Part shown: one piece after another, positions 33,932 through 41,828 of the stretch
How the letters are laid out: each line of letters begins with the position of its first letter
How positions within the stretch are numbered: position 1 is the first letter of the stretch
NCBI GenBank assembly: GCA_022773025.1
Contig: JALEZF010000091.1
Coordinates: 1 to 64,000 of the forward strand
Direction: 5' to 3'
DNA from: Clostridium sp.
Lineage (GTDB): Bacteria; Bacillota; Clostridia; Clostridiales; Clostridiaceae
Length of the DNA: 64,000 nucleotides
The notes under the pieces: model-generated
Database searches by the model: none
The model's input: only the letters and a program-made list of their open reading frames with translations
What the model was told of the DNA's origin: nothing
Position numbers and translations under genes: made by a program

Positions 33932-36088
33932 ATGAAAAAGGTTTGGTATATTTATAAAAAAGATTTTAAAAGGATTGTAGAAAATAAAGTGGCTTTAGTG
34001 ACTGTGCTTATACTTTGCACCATACCGTCTCTTTATGCATGGATAAATATTAAGGCATGCTGGGACCCCTATAGCAATACTGGAAATTTACCAGTTGCAA
34101 TTGTCAATGATGACAGAGGTACATCCCTTGAAGGAAAAGATATAAATGTTGGAGCACAGATTATTGAAGAATTAAAAAAAGACAATTCAATTAGCTGGCA
34201 GTTTGTAGACCAATGGCAGGGGAATTATGGGGTAAATGAAGGGAAATACTATGCATTAATAGAGATTCCAAGCGATTTTTCAAGCTCATTAGCTACATTA
34301 GTTACATTAAATCCTAAAAAACCAGAGATAATTTACAGAGCAAATGAAAAGGCAAATGCCATTGCAACAAAAATTACAGCAGTTGTAAAAGATAAGCTTA
34401 CAAAGGAAATCACAACAAACTTTGTGGAAACAGTTAATAAAGAAGCGTTCACCTTTTTAAATTCCCTTGGAGGAGAGCTTCAAACCAATAAAGGTGAAAT
34501 ATTTCAAATTCGAGATGCTTTGGGTTATACCAGCGAAAATATTGATAAAACTATAAAATTGATAAATGATGCTGGTGATGATGCAATTTCTCTTGAAAAT
34601 TATTTATATACAGTAAAAAATAATTTGCCTGTACTTTCAAATCAAATTGAAAGTCTACAAAGTGCAACAGCTAGCGGAAAAGAGTTAATTGGTATTACTC
34701 AAAGTGCATTAAATTCTCTACTAACTAATTGCAAAAATAATGTGATGGAAATTCAAATGATAAATTCAAAAAACCAGATGCTTATAGCAGAACTAAAGAA
34801 TATTAATAATTCTAGTAGTAGAAATCAATTAAAAGAGAAAGCATCTGAGTATGGAAGCAATCTAAACAAAATGGACAAGCTAAAAGACAGTGCAATGGCC
34901 TATTCTAGTGTTATTGACTCTCTTAAAAGTGGCAAGGACATATCTAAGATAGTAAACAAGCTAGATAAGAATAATGAGTTAGTTAAGGCACAGAGAAATA
35001 TATTAAATTCAATATCTAAAAGTATTGATAGTGGGGTACCTTCAAAAGATATAAATGGACTTCTCGATTCTTTATCACAATTATCAAATGAAGTCACTGC
35101 TAATCTAATACAGCTTTCAAACAGTTTTTATTCAGAAGGGGTTTTGGCTATAAATAATACATCAAATAAGCTGATGGACAAATCAACCCTAGCAAACAAT
35201 ATTTTAGAGGGAACTAAGATAATTATTCCTCAATTAAATGCACTAGCAAGCTTTGGTATAGCGTCAACAGAGGTGGCAAGTAAGCAAGCTGGAGACACTG
35301 CCACTAAGCTAGGAAACTTTCAAACATCACTAAATGAATTAAATGATAAAACTAAGGGAGTAAATGAAAATACTATAAATAATCTAATATCAATCATGGG
35401 TGAAAATCCAGAAATCATCTCAAACTTTATAGCTTCACCAATAGAGGTCAAGGAGGAGGAAGTATATAAGGGAGGTGTATTTGGTGTTGGAATTACACCT
35501 TTTTACACTGTTTTGGCAATTTGGGTAGGAGCTCTATTAGCAAGCACCATACTTTCAACGGAATTTAAGGGATTAAAAAATATAGAAGGAGCAACTCTTA
35601 TCCATGAACATTTTGGTAAGATGCTAATATTTCTAACAATATCACTGATACAAGGGATAGTAATAAGCATCGGAGATGTATTTATACTTGGGGTAGTACC
35701 AGAAAGTTTTGGACTATTTATGACTATGACAGTTTTGACCTCTATTGTGTTTACGGTTATAATATTCACTCTTGACTCCGTCCTAGGAAATGTGGGAAAA
35801 GCCATTGCGGTAATTATTATGGTTATTCAAATAGCAGGGGCAGGAGGATTATATCCAATACAAACAAATCCTAAGTTTTTTCAGATTGTAAATCCATATC
35901 TGCCATTTACCTATTCTATTTTAGGTTTTAGAGAAGCAATAGCAGGACCACTGCTGCATAATACAGTCATGGATATTCTACGATTACTTTTATTAGGATT
36001 TGCCTTCTTTTTGTTGGTGCTATTTAAGAAACCATTTCATAAATTATTACACTTTTTTCATGGTGAATTTAAAAAGGCAGGATTATAA
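33932..36088 (+). CDS. YhgE/Pip-family membrane protein (copy 2)
   Basis: 718 aa, paralogue of the preceding gene with the same order: N-terminal segment, 'YAWINIKACWDPYSNT', long coiled-coil ectodomain, five or six C-terminal segments including 'AGAGGLYPIQTNPKFFQIVNP' (key words GLYPIQ, NPYLPFTY). The two copies are conserved at both ends and diverge in the middle, as expected if the ectodomain sets specificity. GGAGG lies 7 nt before the ATG. The pair may form a heteromeric envelope export or adhesion complex; no ATPase gene is adjacent. Confidence 0.88.
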   Translation: MKKVWYIYKKDFKRIVENKVALVTVLILCTIPSLYAWINIKACWDPYSNTGNLPVAIVNDDRGTSLEGKDINVGAQIIEELKKDNSISWQFVDQWQGNYGVNEGKYYALIEIPSDFSSSLATLVTLNPKKPEIIYRANEKANAIATKITAVVKDKLTKEITTNFVETVNKEAFTFLNSLGGELQTNKGEIFQIRDALGYTSENIDKTIKLINDAGDDAISLENYLYTVKNNLPVLSNQIESLQSATASGKELIGITQSALNSLLTNCKNNVMEIQMINSKNQMLIAELKNINNSSSRNQLKEKASEYGSNLNKMDKLKDSAMAYSSVIDSLKSGKDISKIVNKLDKNNELVKAQRNILNSISKSIDSGVPSKDINGLLDSLSQLSNEVTANLIQLSNSFYSEGVLAINNTSNKLMDKSTLANNILEGTKIIIPQLNALASFGIASTEVASKQAGDTATKLGNFQTSLNELNDKTKGVNENTINNLISIMGENPEIISNFIASPIEVKEEEVYKGGVFGVGITPFYTVLAIWVGALLASTILSTEFKGLKNIEGATLIHEHFGKMLIFLTISLIQGIVISIGDVFILGVVPESFGLFMTMTVLTSIVFTVIIFTLDSVLGNVGKAIAVIIMVIQIAGAGGLYPIQTNPKFFQIVNPYLPFTYSILGFREAIAGPLLHNTVMDILRLLLLGFAFFLLVLFKKPFHKLLHFFHGEFKKAGL

Positions 36089-36144
36089 GGGCTAAGGAAT
36101 AAAATTCCATAGTATAATATTTAAAGTTTATTATGATATAATAA

Positions 36145-36255
36145 ATCTAGAGATAAAAACACAGTTTCTGTTGGTAGTCAGAACCTATATTTATAAAATA
36201 ATATATCAGTAACCTGCCCTCCTGGGGTTGTCCGTTCTCTATAGAACTAAAATTA
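36145..36255 (+). promoter_or_regulatory. yjdF-type riboswitch (azaaromatic-sensing RNA), probable
   Basis: The leader before the yjdF start has unusually GC-rich conserved-looking blocks in an AT-rich genome: CAGTTTCTG hairpin, GGTAGTCAGAACC, then TAACCTGCCC-TCCT-GGGG-TTGTCCG, and TTCTCTATAGAA next to the ribosome site AGGAGGAG (36259-36266). Position directly before a yjdF coding region is the known context of the yjdF RNA motif, which binds azaaromatic compounds. Assignment rests on context and general appearance; a covariance search was not possible. Confidence 0.65.
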
Positions 36256-36271
36256 ACAGGAGGAGATGTTT

Positions 36272-36427
36272 ATGGATACATCTATTAAACTAACCATATT
36301 TTTTGAAGAACCATTTTGGGTTGGTGTGTTTGAAGAGCATGAAGGAAAGAGTTACGGTGTAAGCAAAGTAACTTTTGGAGCTGAGCCTAAAGATGAGAAT
36401 ATCACAGGATTGTGCAAAACCCTGTGA
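36272..36427 (+). pseudogene. yjdF: YjdF (DUF2992), truncated to 51 codons
   Basis: The frame begins 'MDTSIKLTIFFEEPFWVGVFE' (first 20 residues typical of YjdF) and continues to 'VTFGAEPKDENI', which is the conserved N-terminal third of the family. It then runs straight into a terminator hairpin that encodes the last residues (TGLCKTL) and TGA at 36425. Normal YjdF is about three times longer. AGGAGGAG lies 6 nt before the ATG. The riboswitch and start are intact, so the leader may still respond to its ligand without a useful product. Confidence 0.75.
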
Positions 36428-36440
36428 TATTTTTCTTTTT
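36398..36440 (+). terminator. Terminator overlapping the end of truncated yjdF
   Basis: AATATCACAGG pairs with CCTGTGATATT (11 bp) across a 12-nt loop, followed by TTTTCTTTTT. Confidence 0.85.
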
Positions 36441-36453
36441 AATTCAGAACACG

Positions 36454-36510
36454 TTGACAATATCGAATAACGATATTAATATGAAAGTATAATATCGTTA
36501 TTCGATATTG
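36454..36510 (+). promoter_or_regulatory. PadR promoter with twin operators
   Basis: -35 TTGACA (36454-36459), 17-bp spacer, -10 TAATAT (36477-36482). A 21-bp sequence (36458-36478) is repeated perfectly in inverted form at 36490-36510 with an 11-nt gap. Each arm is itself a palindrome, AATATCG-N5-CGATATT. The two palindromes are 32 bp apart centre to centre, i.e. about three helical turns. The first operator fills the space between -35 and -10, so binding would block RNA polymerase. PadR autoregulation is inferred. Confidence 0.85.
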
Positions 36511-36525
36511 AAAGGATGATAACAA

Positions 36526-36855
36526 ATGCCAAGAGAGCAATTTCAAAACTTAACAGAGCCTATGTACTACATTTTGATGTCTTTGATGAAGGAAAGATGC
36601 GGAGTAGATATTATGGAGGCTGTTCTTGAGATTTCTAGAGGACGTGTGAAGGTTGGACCGGGAACTTTGTACACATTGCTTGGAAAATTTCAAAAGGAAA
36701 ACATGATAATGGAGACAGAGGTTGTAGGAAGAAAGAGAAGTTATATAATCACCGATTATGGAAAAGAAATTTTAAGAGATGAATATAGAAGACTTAACAC
36801 CATGGTTGAAGATGGAAATATGTTTATGATGGAGGGTTATGATGATTTGGGATAA
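36526..36855 (+). CDS. PadR-family repressor (short form)
   Basis: 109 aa, a winged-helix of PadR type: 'EPMYYILMSLMKERCGVDIMEAV' (key words YYILMSL, GVDIME), 'VKVGPGTLYTLLGKF' recognition region, and the wing 'GRKRSYIITDYGKEIL'. The C-terminal dimer helix is short, as in the PadR-s2 group. It overlaps the DUF2812 gene by 17 nt, so both proteins come from one message. The twin operators lie 16 nt upstream of its start. PadR/DUF2812 pairs are usually linked to envelope stress or export in Firmicutes; the ligand is unknown. Confidence 0.92.
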   Translation: MPREQFQNLTEPMYYILMSLMKERCGVDIMEAVLEISRGRVKVGPGTLYTLLGKFQKENMIMETEVVGRKRSYIITDYGKEILRDEYRRLNTMVEDGNMFMMEGYDDLG

Positions 36856-38158
36856 GGATAAAAAGACTACGAATTTTATGTACCAGCCCTATGAGTGCAC
36901 GGCGGTGGAAGAGTATCTAGAGAACATGGCTGAAAAGGGTTGGCTTTTGGAAAGGATAAGCGGATATTTCTTTACCTTCAAAAAGATAGAGCCAAAGAAA
37001 CTAAAATATTCGGTAGATACATTTTCTAAAATATCAGTCTTAGATGCAGATGATTCAGATATAGCCATAGATTATAGAGAATACTGCAGAGCAGCAGGGT
37101 GGAAGTATATATGTCAGGTAGGGAAGATTCAAGTGTTCTACAGTTCGGATGCAGAAAATGTTGTACCTATCCAAACTGATGATGAAGAGAGGTTCAGGTC
37201 TATATTTAAATCCTCATTATATAATGTGTTTACGAATCTTCTTGTAGCAGTATTATTTGGATTTAATCTGTATCTGCAGTTTTTTCAAGGAACTTTAGAA
37301 TATCAGCTCACTTCAAATTTAAGTTTATTTAGCGGAGTGATGATACTGTCAGTTATAGCTATGAATTTAACGTCAGTAGTCAGCTTTTTTCTATGGGTTA
37401 TAAGGAGTAAAGTGAGGGAAAGGAATGGTGAATTCATCCCATATAACAATTATAAGCAGCTTAAGAGGAAAAATTGTTCGAATAAAATATATATTGGAAT
37501 AGCTATAATTATATTGATGTTTGTTGCAGCAAGTACAAATGATATATTAAGCATTATTTCAGTTATGGCTAGTATTGGTTTAACATCAATCTTTGGTGTA
37601 GTTTTCATAAAGAAATTTATAAATAGAAAGAAATATTCAAAAGCTGCTAAGTTTGCAATATCCGCTATAGGAATTTTGATAACCATAATTGTTACTATAA
37701 ATATAACCATGTTTGGACTTATGATGACAGATAATAGTGATGAAGAAAGTGCAGACTTACCACAAAAAGCAACTTTTACATTATCAGATTTAGGATATAA
37801 AGATGGAAATCCAGAAGAGGTATATGAGAGGTTTAATAAGAGTATATTGGCGGAAAGACTGTATTATTCAAGTGGGACAGCAGATAAGCACCTTAGCTAC
37901 GATATGCTAAAGAGTAATTATCCGTGGATTATAAAGATTCAAAAAAACAGGATTATAAAGACCATGAAGGGTTACGGCTATGACATTGAAGTAGTTTCGT
38001 ATAAATTTAATCTACCAAAGGATATAGAGGTTGAATTAATAGATGAAGGCAGGATACTTCTTTTATCATCACCTAATATGATTATGAAGATTTTTAATGA
38101 ATTTGAAGATATGAGCCAATACGATTTTGTGAGAACTATCTATGAAGAGTGCTTTTAA
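36839..38158 (+). CDS. DUF2812 membrane protein (copy 1)
   Basis: 439 aa. The N-terminal DUF2812 domain (about 10-120) has key words 'YECTAVEEYLENMAEKGWLLE', 'IEPKKLKYSVD', 'YREYCRAAGWKYICQ'. Four hydrophobic segments follow (about 130-150, 162-190, 215-235 and 268-292), and a C-terminal domain (about 310-439). The start overlaps padR; tandem ATG codons leave the exact start uncertain by a few residues. It resembles anti-sigma-like sensors by architecture (cytosolic domain plus membrane segments), but no function is established. Confidence 0.88.
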   Translation: MMIWDKDKKTTNFMYQPYECTAVEEYLENMAEKGWLLERISGYFFTFKKIEPKKLKYSVDTFSKISVLDADDSDIAIDYREYCRAAGWKYICQVGKIQVFYSSDAENVVPIQTDDEERFRSIFKSSLYNVFTNLLVAVLFGFNLYLQFFQGTLEYQLTSNLSLFSGVMILSVIAMNLTSVVSFFLWVIRSKVRERNGEFIPYNNYKQLKRKNCSNKIYIGIAIIILMFVAASTNDILSIISVMASIGLTSIFGVVFIKKFINRKKYSKAAKFAISAIGILITIIVTINITMFGLMMTDNSDEESADLPQKATFTLSDLGYKDGNPEEVYERFNKSILAERLYYSSGTADKHLSYDMLKSNYPWIIKIQKNRIIKTMKGYGYDIEVVSYKFNLPKDIEVELIDEGRILLLSSPNMIMKIFNEFEDMSQYDFVRTIYEECF

Positions 38159-38277
38159 GAAATAGTTTCAAACTATAATTGGACAAGACTTTGCTAGAAT
38201 GTTAAAGATTAACTGAAGACGACCGTAGAGAACAGCTCTATGTAATATATAGAAATCTTATATATTGGAGGGCTAAT

Positions 38278-39414
38278 ATGAAAAAGGACAAATCTAAAAA
38301 GGTAACATTTTTCATTTATTCACCTTATGAATGTACAGCTGTTGAGGAATATCTAGAGATGATGGCAGAAAAGGGATGGCTTCTTGAGAGCATATATGAG
38401 TATTTTTTTAAATTTAAAAGGATTGAACCTAAGAAATTAAAATATTCAGTTGAAGCCAGCAGAAGGCTGTCCATTTACGATGAAGAAGACACGGAAAAAT
38501 CTAGAGAGTATAGAGAATACTGCATTGCTGCAGGATGGAATTATGTATGCCAAGAAAATAAACTTCTTATATTCTATACAGAGGATGAGAATAAAGTGAT
38601 TCCCATTGAGACTGATGATGAGGAAAAGTTTAAGAATATTTTCAATGCATCAATACCTCGGATACTGATGAAAATTTCTATTCTTATACTCTTTGCAATG
38701 CAGCTTTATTTTGAGTTTATTGGAAATAGAATTAAATATGCCATAGCTTTTAATTCCTCCTTGCTTGTTGGAATACTATACTTGATATTTATAGCAATAC
38801 TTTTGACGGAAATAATGAGTTTTTTCATATGGGCAGTGAGAAGTAAAATCGGTGAAAGAAGACACAAGTTTACACCATATAACGATTATAAGAGGATAAA
38901 GAGGAAAAATAAATTAAAGAAAGGCTATATTTTAGTCTTTATTATATTGGCATTGTTCATAACAAGGTCGCCTATAGATGACAACAATCCATCACAGCTT
39001 TCTAATATAAAACTTACTGCAGAAGACTTTAATCTTAATGATGCTATGAAAGATAAAGAGCGTGAAAGATTTCATAGTAGTATACTTGCAAAATATATGA
39101 GGTATTCAAGCTTTTATGATGATGAGTATCGTTTTGATTATGAAATTCTTCAAAGCGAACATTCTTGGATCATAGATTTTTATAAAAAAAGAGCTTTAAG
39201 TGGATTGAAAGAAAATAATAATGTAGAGGCAATTTCAGATAGATTTAACTTTCCAAATGGGGTGGAGGTCTACTCTATAACTAGAGATAAGCTGGAGAAT
39301 ATTTTTATCCTTTCATCTAGAGATAGATTTATAGAAATTCATAAGGATATTAAAGATATCAGTGATGAGGAATTCATAAAAATAGTGTATGAAAAATGTT
39401 TTAAGGAAATTTAA
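38278..39414 (+). CDS. DUF2812 membrane protein (copy 2)
   Basis: 378 aa, paralogue of the preceding gene. The first 115 residues are closely similar ('YECTAVEEYLEMMAEKGWLLE' minus the first shared word, 'IEPKKLKYSVE', 'YREYCIAAGWNYVCQ'). It has three hydrophobic segments against four in copy 1, and a shorter C-terminal domain. GGAGG lies 7 nt before the ATG; 119 nt separate the copies without a terminator. Tandem duplication followed by divergence is the simplest history. Confidence 0.87.
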   Translation: MKKDKSKKVTFFIYSPYECTAVEEYLEMMAEKGWLLESIYEYFFKFKRIEPKKLKYSVEASRRLSIYDEEDTEKSREYREYCIAAGWNYVCQENKLLIFYTEDENKVIPIETDDEEKFKNIFNASIPRILMKISILILFAMQLYFEFIGNRIKYAIAFNSSLLVGILYLIFIAILLTEIMSFFIWAVRSKIGERRHKFTPYNDYKRIKRKNKLKKGYILVFIILALFITRSPIDDNNPSQLSNIKLTAEDFNLNDAMKDKERERFHSSILAKYMRYSSFYDDEYRFDYEILQSEHSWIIDFYKKRALSGLKENNNVEAISDRFNFPNGVEVYSITRDKLENIFILSSRDRFIEIHKDIKDISDEEFIKIVYEKCFKEI

Positions 39415-39432
39415 TAAAAAGCAATTCATTAA

Positions 39433-39474
39433 AGAGGCAGTGATTCTAGATTCTCATCTAGGCGCTGCTTTTTC
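39433..39474 (+). terminator. Terminator after the DUF2812 pair
   Basis: AGAGGCAGTG and CGCTGCTTTTT pair around a CTAGA-TCTAG inner stem. Confidence 0.75.
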
Positions 39475-39569
39475 AATGTGCAAATTAAGAGTTTCTTAGG
39501 AATAGCATAAAGCTATATGGTTTTATAATGGAATTTATAATAGAAAGTTTTTGTTAAGGTGATGAAGAT

Positions 39570-39991
39570 ATGGTAAAGAGAAGAATAATTGAACTAGCAG
39601 CAGTTGTAATTTCGGCAGTGTATATAATAGGGTGCAGCTATATATTGGATATACAGAGGACGGCTTAGGATATGCAATAGTTGCAGGGGATAGGGCTATG
39701 AACTTTGAAAGTATTCATATATACACCAGCAGTGACAATGGTGACTATTGGGAGTATAAGGGGACACTAAATGGTGGCGGAACCAGCTTTGAAACAGGGA
39801 TTTCATTTGCAAATAAGAAAATAGGCTTTATAACAACCAAAGCAAATAAAGATGATGTATACATGACCAAGGATGGGGGGACATCTTGGACTTTAGTGGA
39901 GCTTCCTATACCAGAGAAGCTAAAAGTTCATCTAGAAATATTTTTAGATTACGGTAAAGAGCATGTAATTTTAAAATATAAATTAAATTGA
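39570..39991 (+). pseudogene. Lipoprotein with BNR/YCF48-like repeats, frameshifted
   Basis: The ATG at 39570 with AAGGTG upstream begins a lipoprotein signal peptide (VVISAVYIIGCS, lipobox IIGC, Cys 22) that meets a stop after 32 codons. Shifted by 2 nt, the frame from about 39632 carries the body: 'SIHIYTSSDNGDYWEYKGTL' and 'DVYMTKDGGTSWTLVELP', the Asp-x-Gly-x-x-Trp words of BNR/sialidase or YCF48-type beta propeller repeats, to the stop at 39991. A single frameshift just after the lipobox separates signal and body, so secretion is lost. The body is also short, with only two repeats. Confidence 0.65.
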
Positions 39992-40005
39992 AGAAGAGGT
40001 AGAGT

Positions 40006-40165
40006 GATGAATCCAATTAAGTCAAGAAAGCAGTATAAATCCATATCTTATGGTAAAGGAGCAAAGAGAATTTATTTCTGTGATATTTTCGGATTTACTT
40101 AATGAAGAGGTAAAAAAACAAATAGATAGAGATGGAATTAGAATATACTCCTATGATATCATTTA
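40006..40165 (+). pseudogene. Short unassigned coding remnant
   Basis: Two overlapping short frames lie here: 40006 (MNPIKSRKQYKSISYGKGAK, 31 codons) and 40051 (MVKEQREFISVIFSDLLNEE, then VKKQIDRDGIRIYSYDII and a stop at 40165). The second has coding-like composition. They look like the start and end of one gene joined out of frame. The family is unknown. Confidence 0.3.
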
Positions 40166-40195
40166 AGTATAATAATATATTTTAAGGAGATATCT

Positions 40196-40555
40196 ATGGG
40201 GAGAAATATTAGAGTAAAACCAAGTAAAGGACAATCATTAGCTGGATTTTTTGGAGGACTTTTATTTGTAGGCATAGGGTTATTTGTTGCTATACCCACC
40301 TTTGGAGTCTTTGGAATCATATGGACATTATTTGCCGTTATAATAACAGTGACTAATGGAGTAAATGCCTTTGGAGAAAAGGGAATAGCATCTCAAGAGA
40401 TAGAAATAAGCGACACTACATCAAATTTTCAAGAGAGCAGAGAGCTTGATTTTGAAGAAAAGCTAAGAAAGCTAAAAGCTCTAAAAGATGATGGAATAAT
40501 AACAGAAGATGAGTACGAAGCTAAAAAAGATGAGATATTAAACGAGAGATGGTAA
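40196..40555 (+). CDS. Small membrane protein with SHOCT C-terminus
   Basis: 119 aa. Two close hydrophobic segments (about 15-35 and 38-58) are followed by a short linker and a C-terminal SHOCT helix pair (FEEKLRKLKALKDDGIITED, then EYEAKKDEIL). AAGGAG lies 6 nt before the ATG. The SHOCT module resembles that of the PH/SHOCT remnant at 19.4 kb. Function unknown; a single gene closed by a strong terminator. Confidence 0.8.
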   Translation: MGRNIRVKPSKGQSLAGFFGGLLFVGIGLFVAIPTFGVFGIIWTLFAVIITVTNGVNAFGEKGIASQEIEISDTTSNFQESRELDFEEKLRKLKALKDDGIITEDEYEAKKDEILNERW

Positions 40556-40584
40556 TCTGTTTTAAAGAGACAAAACACATTAAG

Positions 40585-40627
40585 TAAAAGCCTTTCTGAT
40601 GAATGTAAATCATCAGAAAGGCTTTTA
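40585..40627. terminator. Strong bidirectional terminator after the SHOCT gene
   Basis: A perfect 18-bp stem (TAAAAGCCTTTCTGATGA) with a 7-nt loop has A/T tails on both strands, between convergent genes. Confidence 0.9.
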
Positions 40628-40708
40628 TTAGTTACCAGTTATTATTACACAGTTAATCTCTATTCTCTGAGCAATTCATCACTTTTTACTAAGCAATTCT
40701 TAACTAAT

Positions 40709-41602
40709 CTAATAGCAGAAGCAACGTTTCTTTGAAGTTAAAAAGTCAGCAAATTTTCTCTCGTATTCCGTTAATGTATAGTTTTCTCTGAAGGCTATGT
40801 AATAGTCAAAGGGAACTTTAAAATCTTCAATATTGATCTTTTTTAAATTTCCCGTTTTCAGTTCTTGACTAACCACTGATTCTGGAAGGAAGGCATAGCC
40901 TCGCCCTGATGATACTGATGATTTTATTGATTCTACAGAATTTAGCGAAATAAGTACATTTAAATTATTGAATGTTAAGAGCTTCTCTTTTAGAGCATTT
41001 TCTAATAAGGTTAAGATTCCTGATCCTTGTTCTCTAAGGATAAGAGGAAGACTTAGGACTTCATCTAAAGTTATATTAGTTTTCTCTGCATTTCTTCCGC
41101 TGACTAAGATTAAATTGTCATGCATTATAGGAGCAGCAACTATATTTTCAGGAATATCTACGCCTGTCACTATACCGATATTGGCATCATGATTTAGTAG
41201 TTTTTTTAACACGTTTTGGGAATTATAAATCTCCATTGATATATCTATATTAAAATGAATTTCTTTAAAGGTATAAATGCTACAAGGCAGTATATGTTCA
41301 CCTAGACTTTTACAAGAGCATATTACTAGGCTTGATTTTTTTGTTTTTAAATTATTTAAATCTCTTTCTAGATTGTCGGCTAAAGATATCATAGTGCCTG
41401 CGTATTCGTATACAACGGCTCCTTCATCTGTGAGCTCAACACCTTTGTTACTTCTATTAAGAAGTTTTGAACCTATTTCATTTTCAAGGCTTTGAAGCTG
41501 CATGCTGAGTCCAGGTTGAGTTAGATGAAGCTCTTTGGCTGCTTTTGAAATACTATTAAATTTTACTGTAGTATAGAAAGAACGTAAGTATGTAATATTC
41601 AT
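40709..41602 (-). CDS. LysR-family regulator
   Basis: 297 aa from the ATG at 41602. GGAAGTG 6-7 nt upstream favours it over an ATG two codons earlier and a TTG five codons earlier. The N-terminal helix-turn-helix has 'FNSISKAAKELHLTQPGLSM' and is followed by the substrate-binding domain (about 90-297). It is divergent from the CoA-disulfide reductase/YeeE operon; two ATAA-N7-TTAT boxes lie between. By context it probably activates sulfur-compound use, like CysB/CmbR-type relatives. Confidence 0.9.
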   Translation of the reverse strand: MNITYLRSFYTTVKFNSISKAAKELHLTQPGLSMQLQSLENEIGSKLLNRSNKGVELTDEGAVVYEYAGTMISLADNLERDLNNLKTKKSSLVICSCKSLGEHILPCSIYTFKEIHFNIDISMEIYNSQNVLKKLLNHDANIGIVTGVDIPENIVAAPIMHDNLILVSGRNAEKTNITLDEVLSLPLILREQGSGILTLLENALKEKLLTFNNLNVLISLNSVESIKSSVSSGRGYAFLPESVVSQELKTGNLKKINIEDFKVPFDYYIAFRENYTLTEYERKFADFLTSKKRCFCY

Positions 41603-41687
41603 ATTCATCACTTCCAATATATATTGATGAGTTTATTTTACATTAGTATGGTAGAGATTGTAAAGTTATTTGAAAATTTTTAACACT

Positions 41688-41722
41688 ATAAGAAAGAGTT
41701 ATCATAGATAAGGATTTGTTAT
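41688..41722. promoter_or_regulatory. Two LysR-type boxes
   Basis: ATAAGAAAGAGTTAT (41688-41702) and ATAAGGATTTGTTAT (41708-41722) are both ATAA-N7-TTAT, the 15-bp T-N11-A type LysR motif. They are spaced exactly 20 bp apart (two helical turns) in the divergent intergenic region. Confidence 0.6.
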
Positions 41723-41828
41723 TATGCAGGAGTTTTATTCTATGATATGATTTAATAGTAGGATAAATTTTTAACAATATTGAAAACTTTGGAAGTAGTT
41801 TAAATATAGATTGAAAGGTTGGTATGAA

